Under the pieces are notes generated by a model. That model was not told where the DNA came from. It did no database searches and was given only the letters and a program-made list of their open reading frames with translations. Both the position numbers and the translations under genes were made by a program. This document shows positions 1-8,062 of a DNA stretch of 15,555 nt, in pieces (the first letter of the stretch is position 1; every line of letters starts with the position of its first letter). This stretch comes from Pelagibacterales bacterium MED-G43 (GTDB taxonomy: Bacteria; Pseudomonadota; Alphaproteobacteria; Pelagibacterales; Pelagibacteraceae), in NCBI GenBank assembly GCA_002457475.1, contig NTJK01000013.1, positions 1 through 15,555 on the forward strand, given 5' to 3'.

Positions 1-107
1 GATGTTTACAAAAATTTGCTTATTCAAATAAAAATTTGTTTTTGAGTGAGGGAATTAAAACTCAAAAAATTTGCGATGAGGTATTAAAGTCTGCCAAAAT
101 TAATTAG
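1..107 (+). CDS. C-terminal end of an unrecognised protein (partial, 5' end outside window)
   Basis: An open frame enters from the left edge; complete codons begin at position 3 and it ends at a TAG at 105-107. The visible 34 residues begin CLQKFAYSNK and end LKSAKIN. They read like an ordinary soluble helical C-terminus, mixed in charge and without a membrane segment, but I do not recognise the family. In many alphaproteobacteria gltA converges on lpxB, but these residues do not resemble a citrate synthase C-terminus. The stop is only 3 nt from the lpxB stop on the other strand, a tail-to-tail arrangement typical of a compact genome. A 34-codon open frame in DNA this AT-rich is suggestive but not proof of coding. 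Confidence 0.5.
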   Translation, partial: CLQKFAYSNKNLFLSEGIKTQKICDEVLKSAKIN

Positions 108-110
108 ATT

Positions 111-1241
111 TTATAAAAATTTATTTAGAGATAATCCCGCTTGATGTGCAGAAGAATTGGTAGTTTTAAAACTTTTTAAAATTAATTGAGTTTCATTGAT
201 TTGTTCCTCCATTTTTTTCGGATTATCAAGAAAATAGGTAACTTTATTAAAAATATTTTTTGGATTGCACTTTCCTTGCAACAATTCAGGTATAATCTCT
301 TTTTTAGCAGCTATATTAATAATATTAGCAAATTTTGTTTTAACTAAAATTTTTACTATAAAAAAATTAATGAGATTCATCTTATATAAAATTATAGATG
401 GAATTTTTAAATTACAAATTTCTAAAGAAACTGTTCCAGATTTTGCTATTGCAAATATTGACTTCCTAAGTATATGAGTTTTAATTTTATCATCGCTTAT
501 TACTTCACAATTGATTAATTTACTTTTAGAAATATGTGTTTGTATAGAAGATAAATATTCTTTTGTTGAATGAAAGACATAGGTTATATCTTTGTTGCTT
601 AAATTTAACAGTTTAATTGCTTCTAATAAGACAGGTGTTAAAACTTCAATTTCAGATTTTCGACTACCAGGAAAAACAGATATTAAAGCTTTATTTTTTC
701 CTATAACTTGGTTTATATCTATTGCTTTATCTTCTTTGTCATCTAATAATGGATGTCCTACAAACTCATTACTCATGTTTTCCTTGTCGAAGTATGCTTT
801 TTCAAAATTAAATAATAACAATATATGGTCTATAAATTTTTTTATTTTCTTAATTCTTCCCTCTCTCCATACCCATACTTGAGGGGCTACATAATGAATT
901 GTTTTAATATTAGTATTACTTTTCTTTACCCTTTCTGCAACTCTTAATGTGAAATCAGGGCTGTCGACGGTGAATAATATATCAGGTTTAAAACTTTCTA
1001 TGGCCTCAACTGTTTCATTAATTTTTTTCTTAATCTTAAAAATATTTAATAATACATTGGTAAAGCCCAAGTAAGTTATTTCTTTAAGATCATAAATAGA
1101 TCTTATACCTAACTTTTTCAAATTTTCGCCTCCAACTGATAAGTATTCTATATTTGAATTTAGTTTACTTAATTCACTTATAACTTTTGATGCCAATTTA
1201 TCTCCTGATGCTTCACCTGTTAAAATAAATATTTTTTTCAC
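111..1241 (-). CDS. lpxB: Lipid-A-disaccharide synthase LpxB
   Basis: LpxB is a peripheral inner-membrane glycosyltransferase (GT19) that joins UDP-2,3-diacylglucosamine and lipid X (2,3-diacylglucosamine 1-phosphate) into the tetraacyl disaccharide 1-phosphate precursor of lipid A. Numbered from the GTG start, visible motifs are GEASGD at 9-14, DSPDF at 93-97 (Asp96 probably matches the essential E. coli Asp98), APQVWVWREGR at 119-129, VGHPLLD at 161-167, PGSRKSE at 191-197 and SGTVSLE near 268-274. The length of 376 aa is normal. I chose GTG at 1239-1241, not the in-frame TTG at 1254-1256: GTG gives the family's usual N-terminus (MKKIFILTGEASGD), overlaps the upstream TGA as GTGA, and lies 9 nt after a GGAG motif that contains part of the TTG codon. 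It is the last gene of the run and its UDP-diacylglucosamine-derived substrate comes from LpxI encoded two genes upstream. The C-terminus ends cleanly at TAA. Confidence 0.96.
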   Translation of the reverse strand: MKKIFILTGEASGDKLASKVISELSKLNSNIEYLSVGGENLKKLGIRSIYDLKEITYLGFTNVLLNIFKIKKKINETVEAIESFKPDILFTVDSPDFTLRVAERVKKSNTNIKTIHYVAPQVWVWREGRIKKIKKFIDHILLLFNFEKAYFDKENMSNEFVGHPLLDDKEDKAIDINQVIGKNKALISVFPGSRKSEIEVLTPVLLEAIKLLNLSNKDITYVFHSTKEYLSSIQTHISKSKLINCEVISDDKIKTHILRKSIFAIAKSGTVSLEICNLKIPSIILYKMNLINFFIVKILVKTKFANIINIAAKKEIIPELLQGKCNPKNIFNKVTYFLDNPKKMEEQINETQLILKSFKTTNSSAHQAGLSLNKFL

Positions 1242-2305
1242 TTTTGCAGTCTCCAAATAGAACCTTCATCTGTTAAAAGAAAAATTTCTCCTGTCTTTTC
1301 TTGAATTTCTATATCTCTTATTCTTCCAATATTGTCCTTAAATATAATTTTTTCATCAAAAAATTCATTTTCTTTAAATTTTATTTTTCTAAGAGATTGA
1401 TCTTTAAGGGAAGTTATCAAAGCATCACCATTCCATTCTTTAAATTCATCTCCTTTGTATATAATCATCGAACTTGCCGCTATTGAAGGCACCCAATATT
1501 TAATAGCTTTTGTAAATCCTGGTTTCCATTTAGGTCCAATTTTTGTTCCTGTATAATTTATTCCACCCCATCCTAAAATTTTCCAACCATAGTTTTCGCC
1601 ATGCTTAGCTTCACCAAACCAATCGCCGCCTCTAGCTCCATGATTTGTTAAATAAATTTTGTTATCATAAGGTGATACATCCATTCCTTGGGGATTCCTT
1701 ACACCAATTTGAAAAATTTCTGGTAACCAATTGTTCCTGCCTTTAAATTTTGGATTATCTTTTGGAATTCTGCCATTTAAATGTATTCTGATAATACTAC
1801 CAGGATGTTTTGTTGGATCCTGTGCAATCATGCCTTTTCCTCTTTCACCAGCAGTAATGAATAGGAAATTATCTTTTATAACAAGTCTTGATCCAAAATG
1901 ATAACCAGAATTTATAGGTGGTTCAGCTCTGAAAATATTTTTAAAATTTAAATTTTTATGATCGAAATTAGCAGAAGCAACTGAAGTGCTTGATTTACCA
2001 TTTCCTCTATTTTCCGAATAGGAAACAAAAATTATTTCGTTGTGATAAAGTATTTCAAGCAATCCTCCTTGCCCGTCTTCTAATATATCTAAATTGTGGC
2101 TTAGTTTTTTTATTATTTTATCATTTAAATTAACAAATAAAATTTGACCAGATTTTTCGGTTACAAGGATTTCATTTTCATTTTTAAAAGTAAAACTCCA
2201 TGGGCCATTAAACCCTGAAATTATCTGATTTAATTTAAAATCTTCAGCTTTAAGATTCAAAGTTTGAGTAAAAATTATAATTAAAAATAAAATAATTTTT
2301 TTCAT
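1238..2305 (-). CDS. Periplasmic PQQ-dependent aldose/sorbosone dehydrogenase-like protein (GSDH family)
   Basis: The 355-aa product belongs to the soluble glucose/sorbosone dehydrogenase family of six-bladed beta-propellers, closest in layout to E. coli YliI/Asd, a periplasmic PQQ enzyme that oxidises aldoses. Residues 1-20 form a signal peptide: Lys-Lys, a hydrophobic stretch, and a probable cut after LKA. Family motifs are GQGG at 78-81, HFGSR at 136-140 (His136 fits the catalytic base of sGDH), AGERG at 152-156, GVRNPQG at 201-207, HGARGGD at 222-228 and NYGW at 238-241, the last regions lining the PQQ pocket in known structures. The ATG overlaps the lpxI stop as ATGA and its own TGA overlaps the lpxB GTG, so it is translationally coupled on both sides within lipid A genes. 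Family membership is firm; substrate, use of PQQ in this organism and any link to the envelope are unknown. No PQQ synthesis gene is in the window. Confidence 0.88.
   Translation of the reverse strand: MKKIILFLIIIFTQTLNLKAEDFKLNQIISGFNGPWSFTFKNENEILVTEKSGQILFVNLNDKIIKKLSHNLDILEDGQGGLLEILYHNEIIFVSYSENRGNGKSSTSVASANFDHKNLNFKNIFRAEPPINSGYHFGSRLVIKDNFLFITAGERGKGMIAQDPTKHPGSIIRIHLNGRIPKDNPKFKGRNNWLPEIFQIGVRNPQGMDVSPYDNKIYLTNHGARGGDWFGEAKHGENYGWKILGWGGINYTGTKIGPKWKPGFTKAIKYWVPSIAASSMIIYKGDEFKEWNGDALITSLKDQSLRKIKFKENEFFDEKIIFKDNIGRIRDIEIQEKTGEIFLLTDEGSIWRLQK
1251..1254 (-). promoter_or_regulatory. Ribosome-binding site deciding the lpxB start
   Basis: On the minus strand GGAG lies 9 nt upstream of the GTG at 1239-1241, inside the end of the preceding coding region. 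The competing TTG at 1254-1256 overlaps this GGAG and has no such motif at a suitable distance, so the site favours the downstream GTG start. Confidence 0.6.
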
Positions 2306-3090
2306 TTTACTAAAATAAACATCTTATTTTTATTTGCAAAATTAATTGCTTCATTCTTATCTAAAAAAATATTATTATTATGTTTTAATACTATTCCTTT
2401 CAAACCAGCTGATTTACATTGCTTCAAAGTGTGTAAACCAACAGTAGGCAGATCTATTCTTTTGTCTTGTTTTTTTTTGGGAAATTTAACTAATACACCA
2501 TTATTTTTATTGTTCTGTTTTTTAATATTTTTAAGCATATCTTGTGTACCTTTTCGCTTTTCTAAAATAACTAAATTATTCCTACCTACGGCAGCTTGGA
2601 TATAGCTATATGGCTTAGATTTATTCAAAAACTCAATTGCATTTTTAATATTCTTCTTATCATCGATATTGGGTTTATATTTTGTATAGTTCCCTCTTTG
2701 CAAATTAAGTTCTGGTGTAAAAAAAGTTGAACTTATTGTTTTTATACCTTCTTTTTTAAAAATATTAATTATTTCTTTCAAAATTGCAGCGTCTCCAATT
2801 TTCGATTTTTTAATAATTTTTGATATGTAGTAAACTCCCTTCAGATCTAATTTAAGTTGTGAAAATTTAGGTTTGTTGACTTTTCCTGCAAATAAAACTT
2901 TTTTGCAATTATTTTCTTTTAAAATGGATATTATTTTTCCAAATTGACCGATTGAGACTTTAAAAGAGTTTTTATCTTTTTTAAAAAAATTTTTATTAGT
3001 TAGATCAATTATTATATATTTTTTTTTATTTTTAATTTTTTTACGTATATACTTTGGAAAATCAGTTTCTCCAAAAATTAGACCAATCAT
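2302..3090 (-). CDS. lpxI: UDP-2,3-diacylglucosamine pyrophosphatase LpxI
   Basis: LpxI (formerly DUF1009) hydrolyses UDP-2,3-diacylglucosamine to lipid X and UMP, the step done by LpxH in E. coli. The 262-aa protein has the N-terminal domain beginning MIGLIFGETDFP, then the characteristic C-terminal domain: LEKRKGTQDML at about 176-186 and LVKFPKKKQDKRIDLPTVG at 200-218. Asp213 in RIDLP is the likely counterpart of the catalytic Asp225 reported for Caulobacter LpxI (equivalence inferred by eye). The protein is very lysine-rich, as expected from base composition. It starts 3 nt after the lpxA stop and its TGA overlaps the next ATG. Its product is one of the two substrates of LpxB encoded two genes downstream, so the order fits the pathway. 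No LpxH-like metallophosphatase gene is present here. Confidence 0.93.
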   Translation of the reverse strand: MIGLIFGETDFPKYIRKKIKNKKKYIIIDLTNKNFFKKDKNSFKVSIGQFGKIISILKENNCKKVLFAGKVNKPKFSQLKLDLKGVYYISKIIKKSKIGDAAILKEIINIFKKEGIKTISSTFFTPELNLQRGNYTKYKPNIDDKKNIKNAIEFLNKSKPYSYIQAAVGRNNLVILEKRKGTQDMLKNIKKQNNKNNGVLVKFPKKKQDKRIDLPTVGLHTLKQCKSAGLKGIVLKHNNNIFLDKNEAINFANKNKMFILVK

Positions 3091-3093
3091 AAT

Positions 3094-3873
3094 TTAATTT
3101 TGTGGTGAGCAAATAGGTCTTTTTTTATCTTTTTCGATAAATCTTATCACTTCTGAAACGAGTTCATTGTCTTTATACTCACCGTTAATTTTACTTAAAT
3201 TTTCATGTAGATTCTTTGAAGAGAAAATTTCTTTATAGGCCTTATCTAGTCCCATAATTTTTTTATTATCATATTTTTTCCTTCGTAAACCAATAAGATT
3301 TAAGCCTTGTAAATAGTTTCTGTTTCCAATTGATAAAGCAAAAGGTGTCACGTCCTTAAGTACACCTGTCATTCCCCCAATCATTGCTAATCTTCCAATT
3401 CTTGTAAACTGTTGAACAGCAGAATTGCCTCCAATTACTACAGAGTCCTCAATAGTAACGTGACCTCCAAGAGGAACATTGTTTGCAATTATAACATTGT
3501 TTCCTATTTTACAATCATGAGCAACATGAGAAGAAATCATAAATAGACAGCTATTGCCGATTTCTGTTTTTGAACCTCCTCCCTCTGTACCTGGATTTAT
3601 AGTTACATACTCTCGAATAACATTTTGCTCGCCTATTATTAAGCTATTTTTTTCATTTTTAAATTTAAGATCTTGAGGTTGAGTACCGATGCTTGCGAAT
3701 GGAAATATTTTTGTTCCTTTTCCTATTTTTGTATTACCTTCAACATGTACATTGGAAACTAATTCCACATCATCAGATAATTCTACTTCAGGCCCAACAT
3801 AACAAAACGGACCAATTTTAACTGTCTTAGATACTTTAGCTTTTTTATCGATTACACTTGAATTATGTATCAT
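3094..3873 (-). CDS. lpxA: UDP-N-acetylglucosamine O-acyltransferase LpxA
   Basis: LpxA is the cytoplasmic trimeric acyltransferase that starts lipid A synthesis by moving a 3-hydroxyacyl chain from ACP to the 3-OH of UDP-GlcNAc. The 259-aa protein has a left-handed beta-helix of hexapeptide repeats over roughly residues 1-185 (for example VKIGPF, TKIGKG, CKIGNN, VVIGGN), interrupted by the loop near 66-77 typical of the family, then the helical C-terminal domain from about 190. SHVAHD at 115-120 places the catalytic His at 119, matching E. coli His125. Near 166-180 the IGGMTG and KDVTPFAL segment matches the acyl-chain-measuring region. The ATG overlaps the fabZ TGA as ATGA. Length and motif order are normal; together with LpxD, made two genes upstream, it provides both acylation steps of the pathway. 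Confidence 0.97.
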   Translation of the reverse strand: MIHNSSVIDKKAKVSKTVKIGPFCYVGPEVELSDDVELVSNVHVEGNTKIGKGTKIFPFASIGTQPQDLKFKNEKNSLIIGEQNVIREYVTINPGTEGGGSKTEIGNSCLFMISSHVAHDCKIGNNVIIANNVPLGGHVTIEDSVVIGGNSAVQQFTRIGRLAMIGGMTGVLKDVTPFALSIGNRNYLQGLNLIGLRRKKYDNKKIMGLDKAYKEIFSSKNLHENLSKINGEYKDNELVSEVIRFIEKDKKRPICSPQN

Positions 3874-4325
3874 TCTTTCCTATCTACAATTGTTGCTGAC
3901 CACTCAGCGTCTGCCATTCTTTTTCCGTCAACTTTTGCTGTTCCTTTATATTTCCAGACTCTACCATGTGATCTAATAGCCTCTATTTCTAGATGAAGTT
4001 CACAGTCTGGAATTACAGGATTTCTAAATCTAGCTTTGTCTACTCCCATTAAGTAAACTAATTTATTTGCGTACTCTTTAGGGTCAATTCCAAGAGCTGT
4101 CAAAGCAGCGGCAGCTTGACCAAAAGCCTCCACAATTAAAACACCAGGCATCACAGGTTGACCAGGAAAATGTCCTTGTACGTAAAAACCATTTTTCTTA
4201 ACATACATTATTGCTGTTGCAGATTTTAATGGAACAATTTTAGTTAATTTATCAATAAGTAACATCGGTTCTCTATGAGGTAATAGAGACTCTATTTTTT
4301 TTTTATCTATTTCTGTTTTACTCAT
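3870..4325 (-). CDS. fabZ: 3-hydroxyacyl-ACP dehydratase FabZ
   Basis: FabZ dehydrates 3-hydroxyacyl-ACP to trans-2-enoyl-ACP in type II fatty acid elongation, and so competes with LpxA and LpxD for hydroxyacyl-ACP. The 151-aa hot-dog-fold protein shows PHREPMLLID at 16-25, the central-helix active site GHFPGQPVMPGVL at 51-63 with catalytic His52, and Glu66 in VEAFGQ. The length is normal. The start overlaps the lpxD end by 8 nt and the stop overlaps lpxA by 4 nt. This lpxD-fabZ-lpxA order is the classical proteobacterial one and suggests that saturated-chain and lipid A supply are set together. A run of ten A's in the coding strand (4295-4304) encodes the Lys-Lys-Lys stretch near the N-terminus. 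Confidence 0.97.
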   Translation of the reverse strand: MSKTEIDKKKIESLLPHREPMLLIDKLTKIVPLKSATAIMYVKKNGFYVQGHFPGQPVMPGVLIVEAFGQAAAALTALGIDPKEYANKLVYLMGVDKARFRNPVIPDCELHLEIEAIRSHGRVWKYKGTAKVDGKRMADAEWSATIVDRKE

Positions 4326-5295
4326 TGTTAATTTTTTTATTTTTTTTTAAAAAATCCCTGAATTTTACAGCTGGGTAACCCATGACGATCTGATTGTCTT
4401 CAATGTCTTTAACAACTCCGCTTCCTCCACCAATTTTTACATTATTTCCTATTTTTAGATGGCCAGATATACCTGCTTGACCACCTATTGAAACATTGCT
4501 TCCCACAGTTGAACTTCCAGCAAAACCTACTTGCCCAGCAATCATACAATTATCTCCAATTTTTACGTTATGAGCAATATGTACTTGGTTATCTAAATAT
4601 GTATTTTTGCCTATTAACGTATCATCTACCGAACCACGATCAATTGTGCACCCAGAAGCTATTTCAACGTCGTTTCCAATTATCACTTTTCCTATGTGAG
4701 GAAATTTTATGTTTTTACCTTTTATTGGTATAAATCCAAATCCCTTTTGACCAATTTTACAATTATCTTGAGTCACCACTCGATCTCCTAACAAAGTATT
4801 CTTAATAATGTTTCCAGAACCTATAATACAATTTTTGCCAATAATTACATTTTTTTCAATTATAGTATTCGATCCAATTACCGTATTATTTCCAATTTTA
4901 ACATTTTTTCCAACTAAAACATTATTACCAAATTTAACAGTTTTGTATTTTTTCTTAATTGCTTTTTTTAAGGTAAAATCTGGATAATCTATATCAGCAT
5001 TTGAGTAGATTTTTTTTAGAACATGGGCTAATTCTAGTAAAACATTTTTAACAATAATTTTTTCAACTTTTGCCGGTATAAATTTTTCAAAAGATTTAGT
5101 TGTAATGCAAGCACCGGCAGCTGTTTTAGCTGCCATAGATTTATATTTAATAGAGTCAAAAAAAGTTAGATCTTTATTTTTAGCTGTATCAAGAGGTTTA
5201 ACATCATTTACTATAAAATTTTTATTTATTTTTGAGTTTAAAAATATTTCTCTTAAACTTAAATTCTTTTTTGAAAAAAAAGAAATAGATTTCAT
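4318..5295 (-). CDS. lpxD: UDP-3-O-acylglucosamine N-acyltransferase LpxD
   Basis: LpxD adds the second 3-hydroxyacyl chain, on the 2-amino group of UDP-3-O-acylglucosamine, in the cytoplasm. The 325-aa protein has an N-terminal uridine-binding domain (about 1-105; DVKPLDTAKNKDLTFFDS at 31-48 is characteristic), then a long left-handed beta-helix of hexapeptide repeats (about 120-295) and a short basic C-terminal tail. HIAHNVKIGDN at 239-249 holds the catalytic region; His242 in IAHN probably matches E. coli His239. TIDRGSVDDT at 218-227 is another family motif. The ATG lies 5 nt after the skp stop. The skp-lpxD-fabZ-lpxA order is conserved across proteobacteria. The repeat periodicity is visible in the protein but the DNA copies are too diverged to count as a nucleotide repeat. 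Confidence 0.97.
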   Translation of the reverse strand: MKSISFFSKKNLSLREIFLNSKINKNFIVNDVKPLDTAKNKDLTFFDSIKYKSMAAKTAAGACITTKSFEKFIPAKVEKIIVKNVLLELAHVLKKIYSNADIDYPDFTLKKAIKKKYKTVKFGNNVLVGKNVKIGNNTVIGSNTIIEKNVIIGKNCIIGSGNIIKNTLLGDRVVTQDNCKIGQKGFGFIPIKGKNIKFPHIGKVIIGNDVEIASGCTIDRGSVDDTLIGKNTYLDNQVHIAHNVKIGDNCMIAGQVGFAGSSTVGSNVSIGGQAGISGHLKIGNNVKIGGGSGVVKDIEDNQIVMGYPAVKFRDFLKKNKKINNE

Positions 5296-5300
5296 TTAAA

Positions 5301-5825
5301 CTAATTCAAACTTATCGACTTTAACTTTTTATTTAATCTTGAAACAATATCTTTAGTAATATCAAGGTTATCATCAGCTAGTAATAGACTTTTTTTGTCT
5401 ATTACCATTCTAATTTTTTTTTCTACCATGTATTCTTTAATTACTGGATTTAAATTTTTTAAAAGTACATTTCTTGCCTTATTTCTAAGTTTTGAGGTTG
5501 TTTCGATAAGATTTTTTCTTTCCTTTTGTAAACTAGAAACACTTGATCTTAGTTCATTTACTTTCTTTTTATACTCTTCTGCTTTTAATATTTTTTTTTG
5601 ACTTATGATCTTTTTTTCATCTTCTTGTAATTTTTTTTCTTTTTCTCTTAAATTTTTTATGCCTTTGTCCAACCTGTTTTTAAGTTCTGTTTGTGCCTTT
5701 TTACCAGCACTGCTTTCGTTTAAAACATACTTAAAATCTAGGAAGTGAGGTGTCTCTGCATGAATATTTAACGTTATAAAAAAGACTGATAATATTATAA
5801 AGATTTTTTTTGAAATGTTTTGCAT
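5301..5825 (-). CDS. skp: Periplasmic outer-membrane protein chaperone, OmpH/Skp family
   Basis: The 174-aa product has a signal peptide (residues 1-23, Lys-Lys then a hydrophobic core, probable cut after IHA) and a long charged coiled-coil region (about 40-125, dense in Lys, Glu and Leu), as in the tentacles of the Skp trimer. The ends of the mature protein (FLDFKYVLNES near 28-38 and the VIDKKSLLLADDNLDIT region near 141-157) match the beta-sheet body of the OmpH domain. Skp holds unfolded outer-membrane proteins in the periplasm until BamA inserts them. Its ATG overlaps the bamA TAA as TAATG, which supports coupled synthesis with BamA. The family is defined more by architecture and position than by catalytic residues, so the call rests on signal peptide, coiled coil, length and the bamA-skp-lpxD order. 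Confidence 0.92.
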   Translation of the reverse strand: MQNISKKIFIILSVFFITLNIHAETPHFLDFKYVLNESSAGKKAQTELKNRLDKGIKNLREKEKKLQEDEKKIISQKKILKAEEYKKKVNELRSSVSSLQKERKNLIETTSKLRNKARNVLLKNLNPVIKEYMVEKKIRMVIDKKSLLLADDNLDITKDIVSRLNKKLKSISLN

Positions 5826-8062
5826 TAAAATGTAGTTCCTAAGTTGAAGTTAAATGATTCTGTCTTATCAGTTGAAGCTTTAGACAAATTTTGTGATAAA
5901 GTAAAGGTCATAGGGCCAATAGGTGAAATCCAACTTGCGCTCAATCCGGTTGATGATCTTAATTTACTTCCATCATCAATTGTATCGTCATAATCAACAC
6001 CCCAAACATTTGCAAAATCTAAAAATAATGATACGTCGGTATTCGAAGACTCTGGTAAAAAGTTAGGTAATGAAAGATCAAAATTTGCTGATGCTGAATA
6101 ATTACCTCCAATATGATCATCGGAGTCCACTGGGCCTACTTTACCTCTTTCAAAACCTCTTAGCCTTCTTGTGCTTAAGGTTTTTCTTTTACTTATTCTG
6201 ACGTCTTCATCAGCTATTCCAGTAATTGCAGATATTAAAAACTTACTTGATCCAATGTAGTTCTCGCTAAATGAATTGTAGAAACTTGCTGTAATAGTAT
6301 TATCAATAAATGGTTTATCAGCATAAATTGGTAAAATTTGGTTAAAAGCGATTACTGATCCACTAGTTGGCATAAAACTTCTATCTCTTCTATCGTATAG
6401 CAATCCGTAACTTGCAGAAAGTTCTGAAAATTCTCCGCTTTGTTTTTGTAATGATGAGGAAGCGTTTGAGGTTGTTCTCAGGTCATCGTAGGATAAATTA
6501 ATACCTAGGTTAGCAAAAACATTATTAAACTGCTCAAATTTTGTTGAAGCGCCTATGCCAAAAATACTATTTTCATAACCCTGGTCAGGTTTATCATTTG
6601 TAGTATTTCTGATAGAGTAAGAAACTGAATTGCCTAAAAAATCGTAGTTTGGATTTGTATAAGTAAACTGTCCTTTCAAAGACTCTTCGCTCATTTCAAA
6701 ATCTACTCCAACTTGTTTTCCTTCGCCCAACCAATTATTTTCTGTGACATTAAATGCTATAGTCCCACCACTAGTCCCTACTCCTGCGCCAGCACTAATT
6801 TCCCCTGTTGGTTTTTCTTCTATATAGATATCAATTATTTTTAAATCATTTTTTGAACCAGTAAGTGTGCTAGACTTAACTGTTTTAAATATATTTCTAG
6901 ATTTAAGTTTAGCTATTGATTTATCTAGATTTAAGTCTGTAAAGGGATCTCCCTCATCTAATAATAACTCTGATCTTATTACGCTTTCGTTAGTTACGTT
7001 GTTTCCTTTGATATTAATTCTTTCTACCAAAACTTTTTGTCCTTCTCTAATATTGAATTTTAAATTAATTTCATCATTGGTAATAGTCTCAATGACTTCA
7101 TGTTCAACAAATTGAAGATTATTTTCAGCTATTAATTGATCTATTTCTTTAAGAACTTTTGTGACCTTAGTAGGTGAATAGTAATCACCAATAATTTCTC
7201 TATAAATATTTTCTAAAGGAAAAAAGATTGATTTATTAAATGTTGAGTCAACAATAGTTTCTATTTTATTAAATGTGAAACGGTTACCAGCATTTATGCT
7301 AAAAGTTAAATTAACATCACTTGAATTTAATATCTCTGCTTGCGCAGTATTAATCTTAACATCATAGTATCCTAAGCTTTTGTAATAATTTAGTAAAAGT
7401 CTTTCATCCAAAGAAATTTGATTTTCACTAAACCTTGTATTTTTTGAAATTACTTTCCAAAATTTACTTTCTTCACTAACTATAACATCTCTTAGTCTTC
7501 TTTCTTTAATTTTTTTATCACCAATAAAATAGATTTTTTTAATTTTGGTTAAATCACCTTTGGAGATCTCTAAAGCGATATCATAATTATTTTCATCTAT
7601 TTTTCTTACCTTTGAATCTATCTTTGCAAATTTATAACCTATGGATGAATATAAATTTTTTATTAAATTAATATCATTATTTAAATTATTTCGAATAAAT
7701 GAGTTTTTTTCTTTTAGACTGATAACATCTTTAATTTGTTTTTGTATATTTGAATTTAGTTCACCGATAATAATAATCTGGTTAATTAAAGGATATTCTA
7801 CTAAATTAATTTTTAATACATTGTTTTTTATCTCTATGTCGATATTTTCGAAAAAATTTGTTTCATAAAGATTTGTTAAAATATTATTAATATCACTAGC
7901 ACTAAAATCAGAGTTTAAAGGCTTTATTTGTCCATATACTTTAATTGTTTCAGAGCTAACTCTTTTATTCCCTTTGATCTCTATTTTATTTACTACTTCA
8001 GCGATTACGTTATTAATTAAAATAAAATAAAATATGAAAGTGATAAGTTTAATTTTTAACAT
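5825..8062 (-). CDS. bamA: Outer membrane protein assembly factor BamA
   Basis: BamA is the Omp85 core of the BAM complex, which inserts beta-barrel proteins into the outer membrane. The 745-aa protein has a signal peptide (1 to about 21, ending VIA), five POTRA domains in succession (roughly 24-92, 93-169, 172-258, 262-341 and 344-418, each with a beta-alpha-alpha-beta-beta pattern) and a 16-strand-type barrel from about 421 to the end. LRGF at 634-637 is the conserved L6-loop (V/I)RGF motif, and the C-terminus ends in Phe (FNLGTTF) as an outer-membrane beta-signal. The length is slightly below the usual 760-810 aa but all domains seem present. Its ATG lies inside the last codons of dxr (14-nt overlap); rseP, normally found between these genes, is missing here. 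Confidence 0.97.
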   Translation of the reverse strand: MLKIKLITFIFYFILINNVIAEVVNKIEIKGNKRVSSETIKVYGQIKPLNSDFSASDINNILTNLYETNFFENIDIEIKNNVLKINLVEYPLINQIIIIGELNSNIQKQIKDVISLKEKNSFIRNNLNNDINLIKNLYSSIGYKFAKIDSKVRKIDENNYDIALEISKGDLTKIKKIYFIGDKKIKERRLRDVIVSEESKFWKVISKNTRFSENQISLDERLLLNYYKSLGYYDVKINTAQAEILNSSDVNLTFSINAGNRFTFNKIETIVDSTFNKSIFFPLENIYREIIGDYYSPTKVTKVLKEIDQLIAENNLQFVEHEVIETITNDEINLKFNIREGQKVLVERINIKGNNVTNESVIRSELLLDEGDPFTDLNLDKSIAKLKSRNIFKTVKSSTLTGSKNDLKIIDIYIEEKPTGEISAGAGVGTSGGTIAFNVTENNWLGEGKQVGVDFEMSEESLKGQFTYTNPNYDFLGNSVSYSIRNTTNDKPDQGYENSIFGIGASTKFEQFNNVFANLGINLSYDDLRTTSNASSSLQKQSGEFSELSASYGLLYDRRDRSFMPTSGSVIAFNQILPIYADKPFIDNTITASFYNSFSENYIGSSKFLISAITGIADEDVRISKRKTLSTRRLRGFERGKVGPVDSDDHIGGNYSASANFDLSLPNFLPESSNTDVSLFLDFANVWGVDYDDTIDDGSKLRSSTGLSASWISPIGPMTFTLSQNLSKASTDKTESFNFNLGTTF

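Noticed and set aside
3094..5295. Periodic hexapeptide pattern in lpxA and lpxD considered as a tandem repeat
   Set aside because: The periodicity is the protein-level left-handed beta-helix of both acyltransferases; the DNA units are too diverged to be a nucleotide repeat and it is normal for the families.
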